Shown in pieces: positions 1 through 7,557 of a stretch of DNA of 49,170 bases (the stretch's first letter is position 1; the number at the start of each line of letters is the position of its first letter). The notes beneath the pieces are model-generated. The model was not told the origin of the DNA and ran no database searches. It saw only the letters and a list, made by a program, of their open reading frames with translations. The position numbers were made by a program, and so were the translations under genes. Source of the DNA: Caballeronia jiangsuensis (lineage in GTDB: Bacteria; Pseudomonadota; Gammaproteobacteria; Burkholderiales; Burkholderiaceae); assembly GCA_000648925.1 (NCBI GenBank), contig JFHF01000053.1:1-49170 (forward strand), in the 5' to 3' direction.

Positions 1-5
1 AGCTA

Positions 6-263
6 TCAGACCGCGACGCCGCCGAGCAGGCTGCCGATCGACGAGAGCGACTTGGTGATGTTCTTCACGTCGACGTCGGTGTGTTGCGAGGCATCGACTT
101 GCGTCACGGGAGCGACGTTGGTTTGCGGGCTGGCGAAGGCAAAGCCGCTGATGGAGTTGGCGTTGATGCCGTTGTTCTGGAAGATGCTTGCGCCGCCGAC
201 GATGGCGCCCATTTCAGCGCGGCCGAGTTCTTTGCTGACTGCGAGGTTGTCGATCTTCAACAT
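6..263 (-). CDS. Small peptide with double-glycine-type leader
   Basis: The product is 85 residues from the ATG at 263, which has an AGGAGA ribosome site about 7 bases upstream. An in-frame start at 299 lacks this. The first ~24 residues look like a double-glycine leader: charged and hydrophobic, with an ELGRAEM stretch leading to IVGG at residues 21-24. Such leaders are removed by C39-peptidase ABC exporters in bacteriocin and RiPP systems. The remaining ~61 residues are Asn, Ser, Val and Gly rich, with no cysteine, and end in a small hydrophobic GSLLGGVAV tail. No exporter, modifying enzyme or immunity gene is in view, but the window ends 5 bases past the stop. The leader assignment is inference from pattern; the mature peptide's function is unknown. 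Confidence 0.7.
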   Translation of the reverse strand: MLKIDNLAVSKELGRAEMGAIVGGASIFQNNGINANSISGFAFASPQTNVAPVTQVDASQHTDVDVKNITKSLSSIGSLLGGVAV

Positions 264-361
264 GATGGTTCTCCTGGACTGGGTGGGTTGGTTGAGCATT
301 AATCGTTGCGCTCGCAGCTACATATGCGAGGGCTGTGCCAGGAGGGGCTAGAAGATCTGTT

Positions 362-376
362 CGGTTAATCTAACCG
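362..376. promoter_or_regulatory. Palindrome CGGTTA-ATC-TAACCG
   Basis: This is a perfect 6-3-6 inverted repeat about 100 bases upstream of the double-glycine peptide start, in an AT-richer stretch. The geometry suits a dimeric repressor operator; no regulator is assigned. Confidence 0.35.
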
Positions 377-523
377 GCTGATAAGGCTATAGAAATTTAG
401 ACGCCGACGCGACTTCGCATCGATTCGACACTGGAGATTCGGCGTCGACGTGTCGGCTGTCTAAAAACAGATCGGGGATGTGTGTTGGTGTCGGACGAAC
501 ATCGTCACGAACCGAGGCGTCTT

Positions 524-578
524 GTCTTCGATACGGACGCGCGCCCGGCAAAAGCGGGCCGCGTTCCGTATCGAAGAC
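524..578. terminator. Long hairpin after the hydrolase gene
   Basis: Arms starting GTCTTCGATACGGA (524) and the reverse complement ending at 578 match over 14 bases. They continue as GC-rich, imperfectly paired arms around a GGCAAAAGC loop. It begins 15 bases beyond the minus-strand hydrolase stop, so termination or 3'-end protection is likely. No U tract follows on either strand, so it is not a textbook intrinsic terminator. Confidence 0.5.
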
Positions 579-593
579 GACGTAGGGATCAAC

Positions 594-2420
594 TCAAAGT
601 TGCTGACTTACGCCGAGCGGCGCAATGGCTTCCATCACCGGCGCGCTCGCCGGTTGCAGATCGCGAATGAAGGTCTCGGACAACGCAATCACGCTGGCCA
701 GCGCGCGCGTGTCGTAGAGCGCGTGATCGACATCCCTGCAAACAGCGGCCTTCACTCTCGTCGTTCGCGAGAGCTTTTTCCCGTGCCTGCCGAAATGCGC
801 GTTGAGCTGGTCGAGCCCTTCGTCACCCGCGCCGTACACGAGCAGCGTGCGCACGCCCTTGCGTTCGAGCGCGTGAACGACGCTGTGCGGATCGGTCAGC
901 GCGTGATTGCCGCCGGTATGCACCTCTTTCTTGCGCGTCACACCGAGCATCTGCGATTGCAGCCGCGCCGCGGCATTCGATGCAAACGCCTTGACGATCG
1001 GCTTGAGCCTGCGTTGACCGCTCAGCACGAGCCACCATTTCTTTGGCTTCAGAATGGCCGGCCCGAGACGCGCCATCGTGTTGCGCCGCTGGTTCCTGAG
1101 TTCTTGCAGCGTCAGCCGCTCGGGGATGTAGAAGCGCTGCAGATTCACGGCGATCACGGCCGCGATAGCAGGCTCGACAAGCGAAGCGCGCAACGCGCTA
1201 TACGCCCCCGAGCAGATTCCGAACGCGACGACGTTATCGTAGCCCTTGCGCTTGAGCCATGCGCCCGCCGTCGCCACATCTTCGATCGTGCTTTCCGCAT
1301 GGATCGACGCGGTCGTGTCCAGCGTTCCATCCGGCGAGCGCGCGGGGCTATCGCCGATGCCGCGCGCGTCGAAGCGCAACGATGCAATGCCGCGTTGCGC
1401 CATTTCCCGCGCGATGCGCACGGACAAACGGCTGTCGCCCTGATGCACGCTCCCCGCCGTATTGGTGATGACGATCACGGGTCCGCCCGCGAGCCTGTCG
1501 CGCGGCTCGCACAAGATGCCGAAGAGTCCGGCCGCGCCGAAGATCACCGGGCGTTCGATGGCTTCAGGCGTTTCGATGATCGCATCGTCGCTCATGCTCG
1601 GCCGCGACGCCTTTCTCATGCGGTCCGGCATGGCATCGCCGAGTTCGTCTTCGGCCATGCTTTGCGCTATCCATTGCGCGGTCCGCTTGAGCGTCTTTTC
1701 CGGCAAGGTAGACGACGCAGTCTCCTGCATGAATTCGAAATAGTCGTCGAAGCTTTCCGCTTGCACTTCGACGCCTCGATCGCGCAACGCAGTGCATAGC
1801 GACTGGCTCGCGCCGGGCCGCAGATCGGCCACGAACACGCGCTTGGGCATCGCGCGATGCCGGCTTATGGACTTGCCGAGATCGAGCGTGCCAAGGCGGC
1901 TGCGGAACGCTTCGCTATAGACTTGCCCGAGCACGTGAAAGGGCGAATCGATCTGTCCGGCTCGCACGTCCATGGGAAGATTCTCGACCCACGTCTTTCG
2001 CAAAGCCGTCAATTCGCGCAGATAGTGACGCCCGTTGATCACGGGTGCGAGCAGCGCGAGCGAATCCACCAGCGGATGTTGCGATGCCAGCGCCGCCAAT
2101 GTCCCGCCAAGACGCAAGCCGCACAACGTGACCTTGGTCACGCCGGCGTCGTGCCGCAAACGTTCGATCGCCGCGCCGATATCCGCGACAAAGTCGTCGA
2201 GCCGATCGCTTTCGTGATCGATGCCGACTGAATCGCCCGTTGCGAGATAGTCGAAACGCAGGACCGGAATATCACGCCGTGAAAGCTCCTCGGCGAGATA
2301 GCGCATGGCCTTGTGTCCCCAAGCCTCTTCGTGCCCGAAGGGATTGCACAGCACGACGCCGTGGCTTCCCTGACCGACATGAAGCCACCCGAAACGGCCT
2401 CCGAAAACGATCGGCGTCAT
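594..2420 (-). CDS. Tandem alpha/beta hydrolase with atypical nucleophile elbows
   Basis: The 608-residue protein contains two alpha/beta-hydrolase domains, about residues 1-250 and 290-590. Domain 1 has its nucleophile elbow at GLRLG (101-105), with Arg103 where serine is expected. Domain 2 has GICSG (401-405), placing Cys403 at that position, with a plausible acid near Asp533 and His566 in DVDHAL. From memory, GLRLG-type and GxC-type elbows occur in the two separate hydrolases (types 2 and 1) associated with exosortase A systems, so this looks like a fusion of those two. Domain 1 is probably not a classical serine hydrolase; domain 2 may use cysteine. No exosortase is in the window. Substrate unknown. 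No signal peptide is seen, so it is probably cytoplasmic. Confidence 0.8.
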   Translation of the reverse strand: MTPIVFGGRFGWLHVGQGSHGVVLCNPFGHEEAWGHKAMRYLAEELSRRDIPVLRFDYLATGDSVGIDHESDRLDDFVADIGAAIERLRHDAGVTKVTLCGLRLGGTLAALASQHPLVDSLALLAPVINGRHYLRELTALRKTWVENLPMDVRAGQIDSPFHVLGQVYSEAFRSRLGTLDLGKSISRHRAMPKRVFVADLRPGASQSLCTALRDRGVEVQAESFDDYFEFMQETASSTLPEKTLKRTAQWIAQSMAEDELGDAMPDRMRKASRPSMSDDAIIETPEAIERPVIFGAAGLFGILCEPRDRLAGGPVIVITNTAGSVHQGDSRLSVRIAREMAQRGIASLRFDARGIGDSPARSPDGTLDTTASIHAESTIEDVATAGAWLKRKGYDNVVAFGICSGAYSALRASLVEPAIAAVIAVNLQRFYIPERLTLQELRNQRRNTMARLGPAILKPKKWWLVLSGQRRLKPIVKAFASNAAARLQSQMLGVTRKKEVHTGGNHALTDPHSVVHALERKGVRTLLVYGAGDEGLDQLNAHFGRHGKKLSRTTRVKAAVCRDVDHALYDTRALASVIALSETFIRDLQPASAPVMEAIAPLGVSQQL

Positions 2421-2877
2421 GCGTCGCCTCCGCTTTCGAAATTACCGACGCATGCACGCATCTTTCGGTAAAACGCGACGCTGGCAACGTCACGCATCCC
2501 TGAGCCGCTTAATTCTTTAGTAAGGTCGCGCATTTTCTTGAGTTTCTCATTGCACGTTTTGCAAGGATTTAACATCCTTTCGATTCCTCAGTTCGGTGCG
2601 GTGGCCAACAAATTGATGATTTGGGTAAACCTTTAGTGCGCAGTAACACGTTCGGTAGCCAGATTCCGTTCTCGTTGGCCCCGACGGGAGCTTGGACACT
2701 TCAATCGCTTTCGATCAAAACCTTAGTAGGCCTATATTCGATTCGAATAGCGCGCATGAAGCGGTTCACGAGAACGCGTTCGGTAAAAGCGCCCGCATTG
2801 ACTAATCGATGTCATCGTCTAGATTCCACGTCGTAGCCGCGTCACCACTCCAACTCGTTTTGAAAAAGGACAGGATC
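2421..2877. promoter_or_regulatory. Divergent promoter region, hydrolase / M4 protease
   Basis: These 457 bases lie between two divergent genes. Bases ~2510-2640 are clearly AT-richer than the flanks and likely hold the promoters. No small gene with a good ribosome site was found. Confidence 0.45.
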
Positions 2878-3951
2878 ATGTGCAATCAACTGAAGCCGGG
2901 ACGTCCTCATTCGATCTACTGCATTCTGCCGCCGCATATGCTTGAGAACATCGCAAAACATGGTGATGCGAAGCAGCGCGAGATTGCCATCGACACCTTG
3001 TCGAAGGACCACACGATGCGGCATTTCCGTGCGGTACAGGCGGCGCTGGCACCGCGCCACGCCGCGCCGATGCCCACGGCCGCGGCACCTTCGGCTAACA
3101 GGACCATCTATACGGCGAACCATACGGAGACGCTGCCGGGTACGGTCGTTCGCGCTGAAGGCGGCAAGCCCGTTAAAGACGAGGCCGTCGACGAGGCCTA
3201 CGACGGGCTCGGCGCGACCTTCGAGTTCTATCTCGAAGTGTTCCATCGCAATTCGATCGACGATGCCGGCTTACCGCTCACCGGCACGGTTCATTTCGGA
3301 ACCGACTACGACAATGCGTTCTGGAATTCACAGCAGATGGTCTTCGGCGATGGCGACGGTGAACTCTTTAACCGCTTTACGATAGCGCTGGATGTCATCG
3401 GTCATGAGTTGACGCATGGCGTGACGGAGCACACGGCCAGCCTTAACTACATGACGCAGGCGGGTGCGTTGAACGAGTCGGTGTCGGATGTATTCGGTTC
3501 GCTTATCAAGCAATATGCGCTCAAGCAGACGGCCGACAAGGCAGACTGGCTCATCGGAGCAGGATTGCTCGCCAAGGGCGTTAAGGGCGTCGCGCTGCGC
3601 TCGATGAAAAATCCCGGCACTGCCTACGACGATCCGCGCCTCGGCAAGGATCCGCAACCGGACAACATGAGCCACTACGTTCGCACGACGCAGGACAACG
3701 GCGGCGTGCATATCAATTCGGGCATTCCAAACAAGGCTTTCTGCGTGGCGGCGCTGGAAATCGGCGGACATGCGTGGGAGAAGGCGGGACGAATCTGGTA
3801 TGAGACCCTGACCGACTCGCATCTCAAGCCGACGGCGACCTTCAAGACGTTCGCGAAGCTCACGCTTTCGACCGCGAGCAGGCTTTATGGCGCGAGCAGC
3901 GCGGAGTCGGCGGCGGTGAAGAAAGGATGGACCGAAGTCGGTGTATTGTGA
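2878..3951 (+). CDS. Protealysin-like M4 zinc metalloprotease
   Basis: The product is 357 residues from the ATG at 2878 (AGGA about 8 bases upstream). The zinc site is HELTH at 176-180, with the third ligand Glu200 in the NESVSD motif and the transition-state histidine in GGVHINSG (His278), all diagnostic of thermolysin-family M4 peptidases. The N-terminus is short, has no signal peptide and carries a PPHML motif at 18-22. That matches the short propeptide with a PP(Y/H)xL motif in protealysin-like enzymes rather than the long FTP/PepSY propeptide of secreted thermolysins. The next gene overlaps the stop and resembles emfourin, the protealysin inhibitor, which supports the assignment. Proteins of this group act on host or bacterial targets after leaving the cell by a poorly known route. 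Confidence 0.93.
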   Translation: MCNQLKPGRPHSIYCILPPHMLENIAKHGDAKQREIAIDTLSKDHTMRHFRAVQAALAPRHAAPMPTAAAPSANRTIYTANHTETLPGTVVRAEGGKPVKDEAVDEAYDGLGATFEFYLEVFHRNSIDDAGLPLTGTVHFGTDYDNAFWNSQQMVFGDGDGELFNRFTIALDVIGHELTHGVTEHTASLNYMTQAGALNESVSDVFGSLIKQYALKQTADKADWLIGAGLLAKGVKGVALRSMKNPGTAYDDPRLGKDPQPDNMSHYVRTTQDNGGVHINSGIPNKAFCVAALEIGGHAWEKAGRIWYETLTDSHLKPTATFKTFAKLTLSTASRLYGASSAESAAVKKGWTEVGVL

Positions 3952-4349
3952 CGTGTGCACGGGTCCGTCTGCTTGCAGGACTCTATATCGGCGCGATACT
4001 GCTCTGCATGGGCTGCGCCTCGCATCAATCGTCACGGGAGCCTTCGATGCATGCGGAACTGACGACCGATGGCGGATTCGCTGCGATTCCGGGGCTTGCA
4101 AGCCCGGTCGTTCTGGACGAACACGATCTGTCGCCGGAAGACGGCGCCGAATTCGCTCGCCTCGTCGCCGCAGCGCGTGACGAGGCAAGCGCGCCGCGTC
4201 CGCGTGCCGCGAAGCCGGTGCCGGACGGCCGCACGTATCGAATCAACATCGATGGTGGCGACGCACTACGGCTGCAGGCAGCGGACCCATCCATTCCTCC
4301 CGCCTTCGCTGCATTGATGAATTTCGTGAAGGGGCATGGTCATCGTTGA
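3948..4349 (+). CDS. Emfourin-like M4 protease inhibitor, possible lipoprotein form
   Basis: The core, starting MHAELTTDGGF, continues IPGLASP, a DL-x-ED segment, a TYRINIDGGD strand and a C-terminal helix. This fits emfourin (M4in), the slow-binding inhibitor encoded with protealysin in Serratia. A GTG at 3948 overlaps the protease stop (GTGA) and gives 133 residues with a hydrophobic N-terminus (LLAGLYIGAILLCMGC) resembling a lipoprotein signal, though the lipobox is not canonical. That GTG has no clear ribosome site. An internal ATG at 4047 has GGGAG six bases upstream and would give a 100-residue cytoplasmic inhibitor without the signal. An ATG at 3927 is also in frame. Either or both forms may be made. 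Translational coupling to the protease is likely. Confidence 0.82.
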   Translation: MTCARVRLLAGLYIGAILLCMGCASHQSSREPSMHAELTTDGGFAAIPGLASPVVLDEHDLSPEDGAEFARLVAAARDEASAPRPRAAKPVPDGRTYRINIDGGDALRLQAADPSIPPAFAALMNFVKGHGHR

Positions 4350-4784
4350 GGAGCAGTCTTCGACTAACGCTGCGCGACGCGATGCGCAACGCATCGCGGG
4401 GCTCGCTGCTTTATGTTGCGCGACGCGTATTCGATCAAAAGCGACACGCCATACTGAACGTTCGTTCGACTTTTCCGCAGTGCGTCACGGCACGCATGAT
4501 CGTTTGGTTGCAGATCAAGAAATTGTGCTGAAATCGTCGCGAATCACAGGCTAAAACGACAAGACGACCTACGTCGAGCTTCCTAACATAGCGCCACTCG
4601 AATCACTGGTATTCAAGTGGGCTTACGAGCTTGCACCTGAATATTCATTCGATCGCGCGAACGACACGACGTAAATCAGCGGTGAATCATCGCCGAAAAA
4701 TGTTCGCGCCCGGTGCCTTCCAGCGCTCAGAAGGCAACTTTGCTCCTGGCTTCTTGAGCGCGATCCGAGCATCGTTTTCAAGGC
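4350..4784. other. Intergenic region with one imperfect dyad
   Basis: No convincing gene is seen in these 435 bases. An imperfect inverted repeat lies at 4594-4620. The region probably holds the promoter of the LuxR-type gene that follows. Confidence 0.4.
4594..4620. promoter_or_regulatory. Imperfect inverted repeat upstream of LuxR-type gene
   Basis: CCACTCGAAT (4594-4603) and ATTCAAGTGG (4611-4620) are inverted copies with one mismatch, separated by 7 bases. The dyad lies about 165 bases before the regulator start and could be an autoregulatory or foreign operator. Function is not shown. Confidence 0.3.
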
Positions 4785-5561
4785 ATGAGCATCCGTATGA
4801 ATCCGCGAGACTTTGCAGATGTCCTTCCTTTCTCCAACTGCGTACGTGCGGCAGGCACCGGAGATTTCGGCGATAGCCTGATCAACGCGCTGGCTGGGAT
4901 CGTCGAGATCGAGCATTGCGTGATCGTCAATGTCAAGCCGCGTCACGCGGAGATATCGGCGCTTGCCAGCCGGCGCTCTCGTGGAGTCGCCACGCGCCTG
5001 ACCGAAGCTTATGTAGGCGGCCGCTATCGTGAGGATCCGCTGGTGCGCGAGTTCGCTTGCACCGAAGCAATGGCAGCGACACATCAGGTCATGCCCACGG
5101 TTCGTTCGATGATGCTGAATCGCGAGTCGAATGCGGAATACTACGAGCGGTTCTTCATCGAACCAGGTATTGCGGACAAGCTCTCGGTGATCGCGCCCGG
5201 ACCCGGCTACACGGCGTTTCTCAGCGTCTACCGGTCTACGGCAATGGGGTGCTTCACCGACCGCGATAAAGCCTGCGTCGCCGCCTTCGCCGATTTTCTC
5301 GCCGCGCTCGCCTCCACACACGCGAGACTGAGCGCGACGCCGAACGTGCCGCGCGAAGTCTCTATCAAATGGCACACGGCGCTGTCGGAGCGCGAGCGAT
5401 CCGTCGCAAAACTTCTGGGGCAGGGCGAGACCGCGAAAACCGTCGGCGCGATGCTCGCGCTTTCTCCGGCGAGCGTCGTTACCTACAAACAGCGGGCGCT
5501 GGCGAAGCTCGGCATCGGCACGCAGCGCGAACTCGTTGCACTGACTGCTTTGCTCGGCTAG
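4785..5561 (+). CDS. LuxR-family transcriptional regulator
   Basis: The 258-residue protein has an unassigned N-terminal region and a C-terminal LuxR/FixJ helix-turn-helix (~190-255: LSERERSVAKLLGQGET, then ASVVTYKQRALAKLGI). The N-terminal domain lacks a receiver aspartate pocket and is not an obvious acyl-homoserine-lactone domain. It has the same plan as the regulator at 44646-45464, and both HTH segments share an SVVTY recognition-helix start. ATGs at 4785 and 4797 are both possible. No clear target is adjacent; the next gene starts 216 bases downstream and is a response regulator. Confidence 0.85.
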   Translation: MSIRMNPRDFADVLPFSNCVRAAGTGDFGDSLINALAGIVEIEHCVIVNVKPRHAEISALASRRSRGVATRLTEAYVGGRYREDPLVREFACTEAMAATHQVMPTVRSMMLNRESNAEYYERFFIEPGIADKLSVIAPGPGYTAFLSVYRSTAMGCFTDRDKACVAAFADFLAALASTHARLSATPNVPREVSIKWHTALSERERSVAKLLGQGETAKTVGAMLALSPASVVTYKQRALAKLGIGTQRELVALTALLG

Positions 5562-5777
5562 CGGGCGGATGATTGTTGTCCTGTTTCGTGAGGACAGACA
5601 TGCGATCGCTCCGACTCTAAACTGCACTTGCTCGACTGACATCGTTGAACCGAATCAGTCGGAAAGAACCGCCGGAACACCATCCATATCGATTCGGAAT
5701 CCGTAATAAACGCCAACGACGGTGTGCCTGCATTTTTCAACGAACTGCGACGAACAATTTCCACAAGAAGGGACATC

Positions 5778-6464
5778 ATGCGCGTGTTACTGGTTGAAGA
5801 CGATCTGCAAATGGCGCAGGCCCTGTTCCGGGCCTTGAAGGACGACGGCTACCGGGTCGACTGGGTCCGCGAGGCGCGAGCGGGCCGTCTCGCCATCGAC
5901 GCAGCCTATTACGCGGTCGTATTGCTCGACCTCGGTCTGTTGTGCGGCGGCGGTCTCGAATTGCTGAGGGCATCGCGGGAATCGGGCAACAAGGTGCCGA
6001 TGCTGACATTCACCGCATGCAACGACCCGGAGACGCGCGTGCGCAGTCTCGATGTCGGCGCTGACGATTGCGTGCTCAAACCTTTCGATGTTCGCGAGGT
6101 GCTGGCGCGCATTCGCGCGGTTCTGCGTCGTCAGGCTGGCTATGCGACGTCGTGCATCGGCGATGAAGAACTGAGCCTCGATCTCGACCGCCGCACGCTC
6201 TGGCGCGAGGGCGTCGCCTCGCCCTTGTCCGCGCGGGAATTCGCGTTGATGCACGCGCTTCTCGAACGGCCCGAGGCAATTCTTTCCCGCGCGCAACTCG
6301 AAGAACGCATCTATGGCTGGGGCAACGAAGTGGAAAGCAATGCGCTCGACGTGCTGATTCACTCGATGCGCAAGCGCTTCGGGCGCGCACTGATTCGCAA
6401 TGTGCGCGGTATCGGCTGGACGCTGCTGGGCTCCGGCCATGTACGCGCAGCGCAGCCCGCGTGA
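5778..6464 (+). CDS. OmpR/PmrA-type response regulator (orphan)
   Basis: The product is 228 residues from the ATG at 5778 (AAGAAGGGA ribosome site). The receiver domain has acidic residues Asp8 and Asp9, phosphoacceptor Asp51 in LLDLGLL, Thr79 and Lys101. The C-terminal winged helix (~128-218) ends in NVRGIGWTL, typical of the PmrA/QseB/TctD branch. The segment after Asp51 reads GLLCGGG where GLPGMDG is usual, an odd loop that may alter phosphorylation or partner choice. No histidine kinase gene is beside it, so the cognate kinase must be elsewhere. The HdeA-like gene 80 bases downstream could be a target, but that is only position-based inference. Confidence 0.9.
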   Translation: MRVLLVEDDLQMAQALFRALKDDGYRVDWVREARAGRLAIDAAYYAVVLLDLGLLCGGGLELLRASRESGNKVPMLTFTACNDPETRVRSLDVGADDCVLKPFDVREVLARIRAVLRRQAGYATSCIGDEELSLDLDRRTLWREGVASPLSAREFALMHALLERPEAILSRAQLEERIYGWGNEVESNALDVLIHSMRKRFGRALIRNVRGIGWTLLGSGHVRAAQPA

Positions 6465-6544
6465 ATAATTTTCGGCTAACTCTGCATTACTAAGATGTGC
6501 TTGCAGTTTGAAGAAACCTCAATCATCCAATAAAGGAATGTCCT

Positions 6545-6871
6545 ATGAAGCCTGCCAAAATTCTGCTTGCCCTGATCTGTGTTTGCGCCACCGGCGCCGC
6601 CAGCGCGAAGGAAATAAAAGTTGCCCCCGCGAAAATGACGTGTGCGGATTTCGTGCAGGTCGATGAAGCGTATCAACCCGCGCTCGTCTACTGGGTAGCC
6701 GGCGTCGACAAGCTCGGCGTGAAGGAAACGGAGACCACGGTGATCGATACGGCGCAGCCGGTGGGCACGACGGTCGCGGAAGCGTGCAAGCTGGATCCCA
6801 AGACGAAGTTCGTGTCGAAGGTCCGTTCGATGATCAAGGCAAATCAGATCGCGCTCTTCGATCATCACTGA
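6545..6871 (+). CDS. HdeA/HdeB-family periplasmic acid-stress chaperone
   Basis: The 108-residue precursor has a clear signal peptide (residues 1-~21, ending ASA). The mature part starts near KEIKVAPAKMTCADF. Cys33 and Cys81 would form the single disulfide that holds the HdeA fold, and the CADFVQVDEAYQPALVYW segment is typical of the family. HdeA/B proteins unfold at low pH and bind periplasmic clients to stop aggregation. A good AAGGA site precedes the ATG. It follows the orphan response regulator and may be a separate acid- or stress-inducible unit. Confidence 0.87.
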   Translation: MKPAKILLALICVCATGAASAKEIKVAPAKMTCADFVQVDEAYQPALVYWVAGVDKLGVKETETTVIDTAQPVGTTVAEACKLDPKTKFVSKVRSMIKANQIALFDHH

Positions 6872-6947
6872 GAACGCCCGCGCGGTTTTGTCATACAAGG
6901 CACACGTTTTCCGTTTGCGATTGCTCAAGACGCGGTATGATCAATAA

Positions 6948-6966
6948 ACATTACAGAATGTAATGT
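6948..6966. promoter_or_regulatory. Perfect 7-5-7 operator-like palindrome
   Basis: ACATTAC (6948-6954), AGAAT spacer, GTAATGT (6960-6966) form a perfect dyad about 140 bases upstream of the cupin gene, in an AT-rich patch. The size and symmetry resemble TetR-type operators. The regulator is unknown. Confidence 0.45.
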
Positions 6967-7105
6967 GATCGCTGAACGAATTTCTTGCGAATTTGTCTGC
7001 ACATAGACGACACATCAGGCGATGCAAAGCACTGGTGAACACGCAAGGCACAGCAGCCTCTCGCTTTGTTCATGACCGATCATCAGCAACCGTCAAGGAG
7101 CCTTC

Positions 7106-7546
7106 ATGACAACGCCCGTTTTCGAGTCCGTGCGTCTGGATGACGTATTGCTCGAACCAGATCCGATCGACCCGGCATGGGTCCTCGAAGGAAGTCCAGT
7201 CGCGCGCAGCGGCAGGTGGTCTCAAAGTCTCGACACCACGACAACTTCCTGGGTCTGGGATTGCACCGCCGGCCGCTTCAACTGGTACTTCGAAGAAGAC
7301 GAAACGATCTATGTGATCGAAGGCGAAGTCATCATCACCGCCGAAGGCCAGGAACCGCGGACATTGCGCGCGGGACACGCGGCGTTGTTCTACGCGGGTA
7401 CGCGCTCCGAGTGGCACGTTCCCCGGTATGTGCGCAAGCATGCGATCCTGCGTCCGCATATCACGAAGCCGGTATTGCTCGCCCTCAAGGTGAGCCGCAA
7501 GCTCCAGGGCAAACCGGACGGCTATCTTCCACGCACGACGGTCTGA
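7106..7546 (+). CDS. Cupin-domain protein
   Basis: The 146-residue protein is a single cupin barrel (~45-130). It shows FNWYFEEDETIYVIEGEV followed by AGHAALFYAGTRSEWHV, the pattern of the Cupin_3 (DUF861/EutQ-like) group. The usual cupin histidines are partly replaced (EED and E in motif 1), as in other Cupin_3 members, so metal binding cannot be assumed. AAGGAG lies just before the ATG. It stands alone between the HdeA gene and a convergent DUF2784 gene, so substrate and pathway are not indicated. Confidence 0.8.
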   Translation: MTTPVFESVRLDDVLLEPDPIDPAWVLEGSPVARSGRWSQSLDTTTTSWVWDCTAGRFNWYFEEDETIYVIEGEVIITAEGQEPRTLRAGHAALFYAGTRSEWHVPRYVRKHAILRPHITKPVLLALKVSRKLQGKPDGYLPRTTV

Positions 7547-7557
7547 ATCGCGATCCG

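Larger units (their letters stand above)
264..593. other. Intergenic region between hydrolase and peptide genes
   Basis: No convincing gene is seen here. It holds a 15-base palindrome (362-376) about 100 bases upstream of the peptide start and a long hairpin (524-578) just after the hydrolase stop. The stretch near 360-400 is AT-richer than its surroundings and could carry the peptide promoter, but I cannot fix -35/-10 boxes. Confidence 0.5.

Noticed and set aside
480..1799. Long open frame on the plus strand inside the hydrolase gene
   Set aside because: Antisense to the 608-residue hydrolase, with an arginine-rich, unrelated product. GC-rich DNA leaves such frames open.
2621..2836. 71-residue frame in the divergent region before the protease gene
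   Set aside because: No ribosome site, no motif, and it overlaps the likely promoter stretch.
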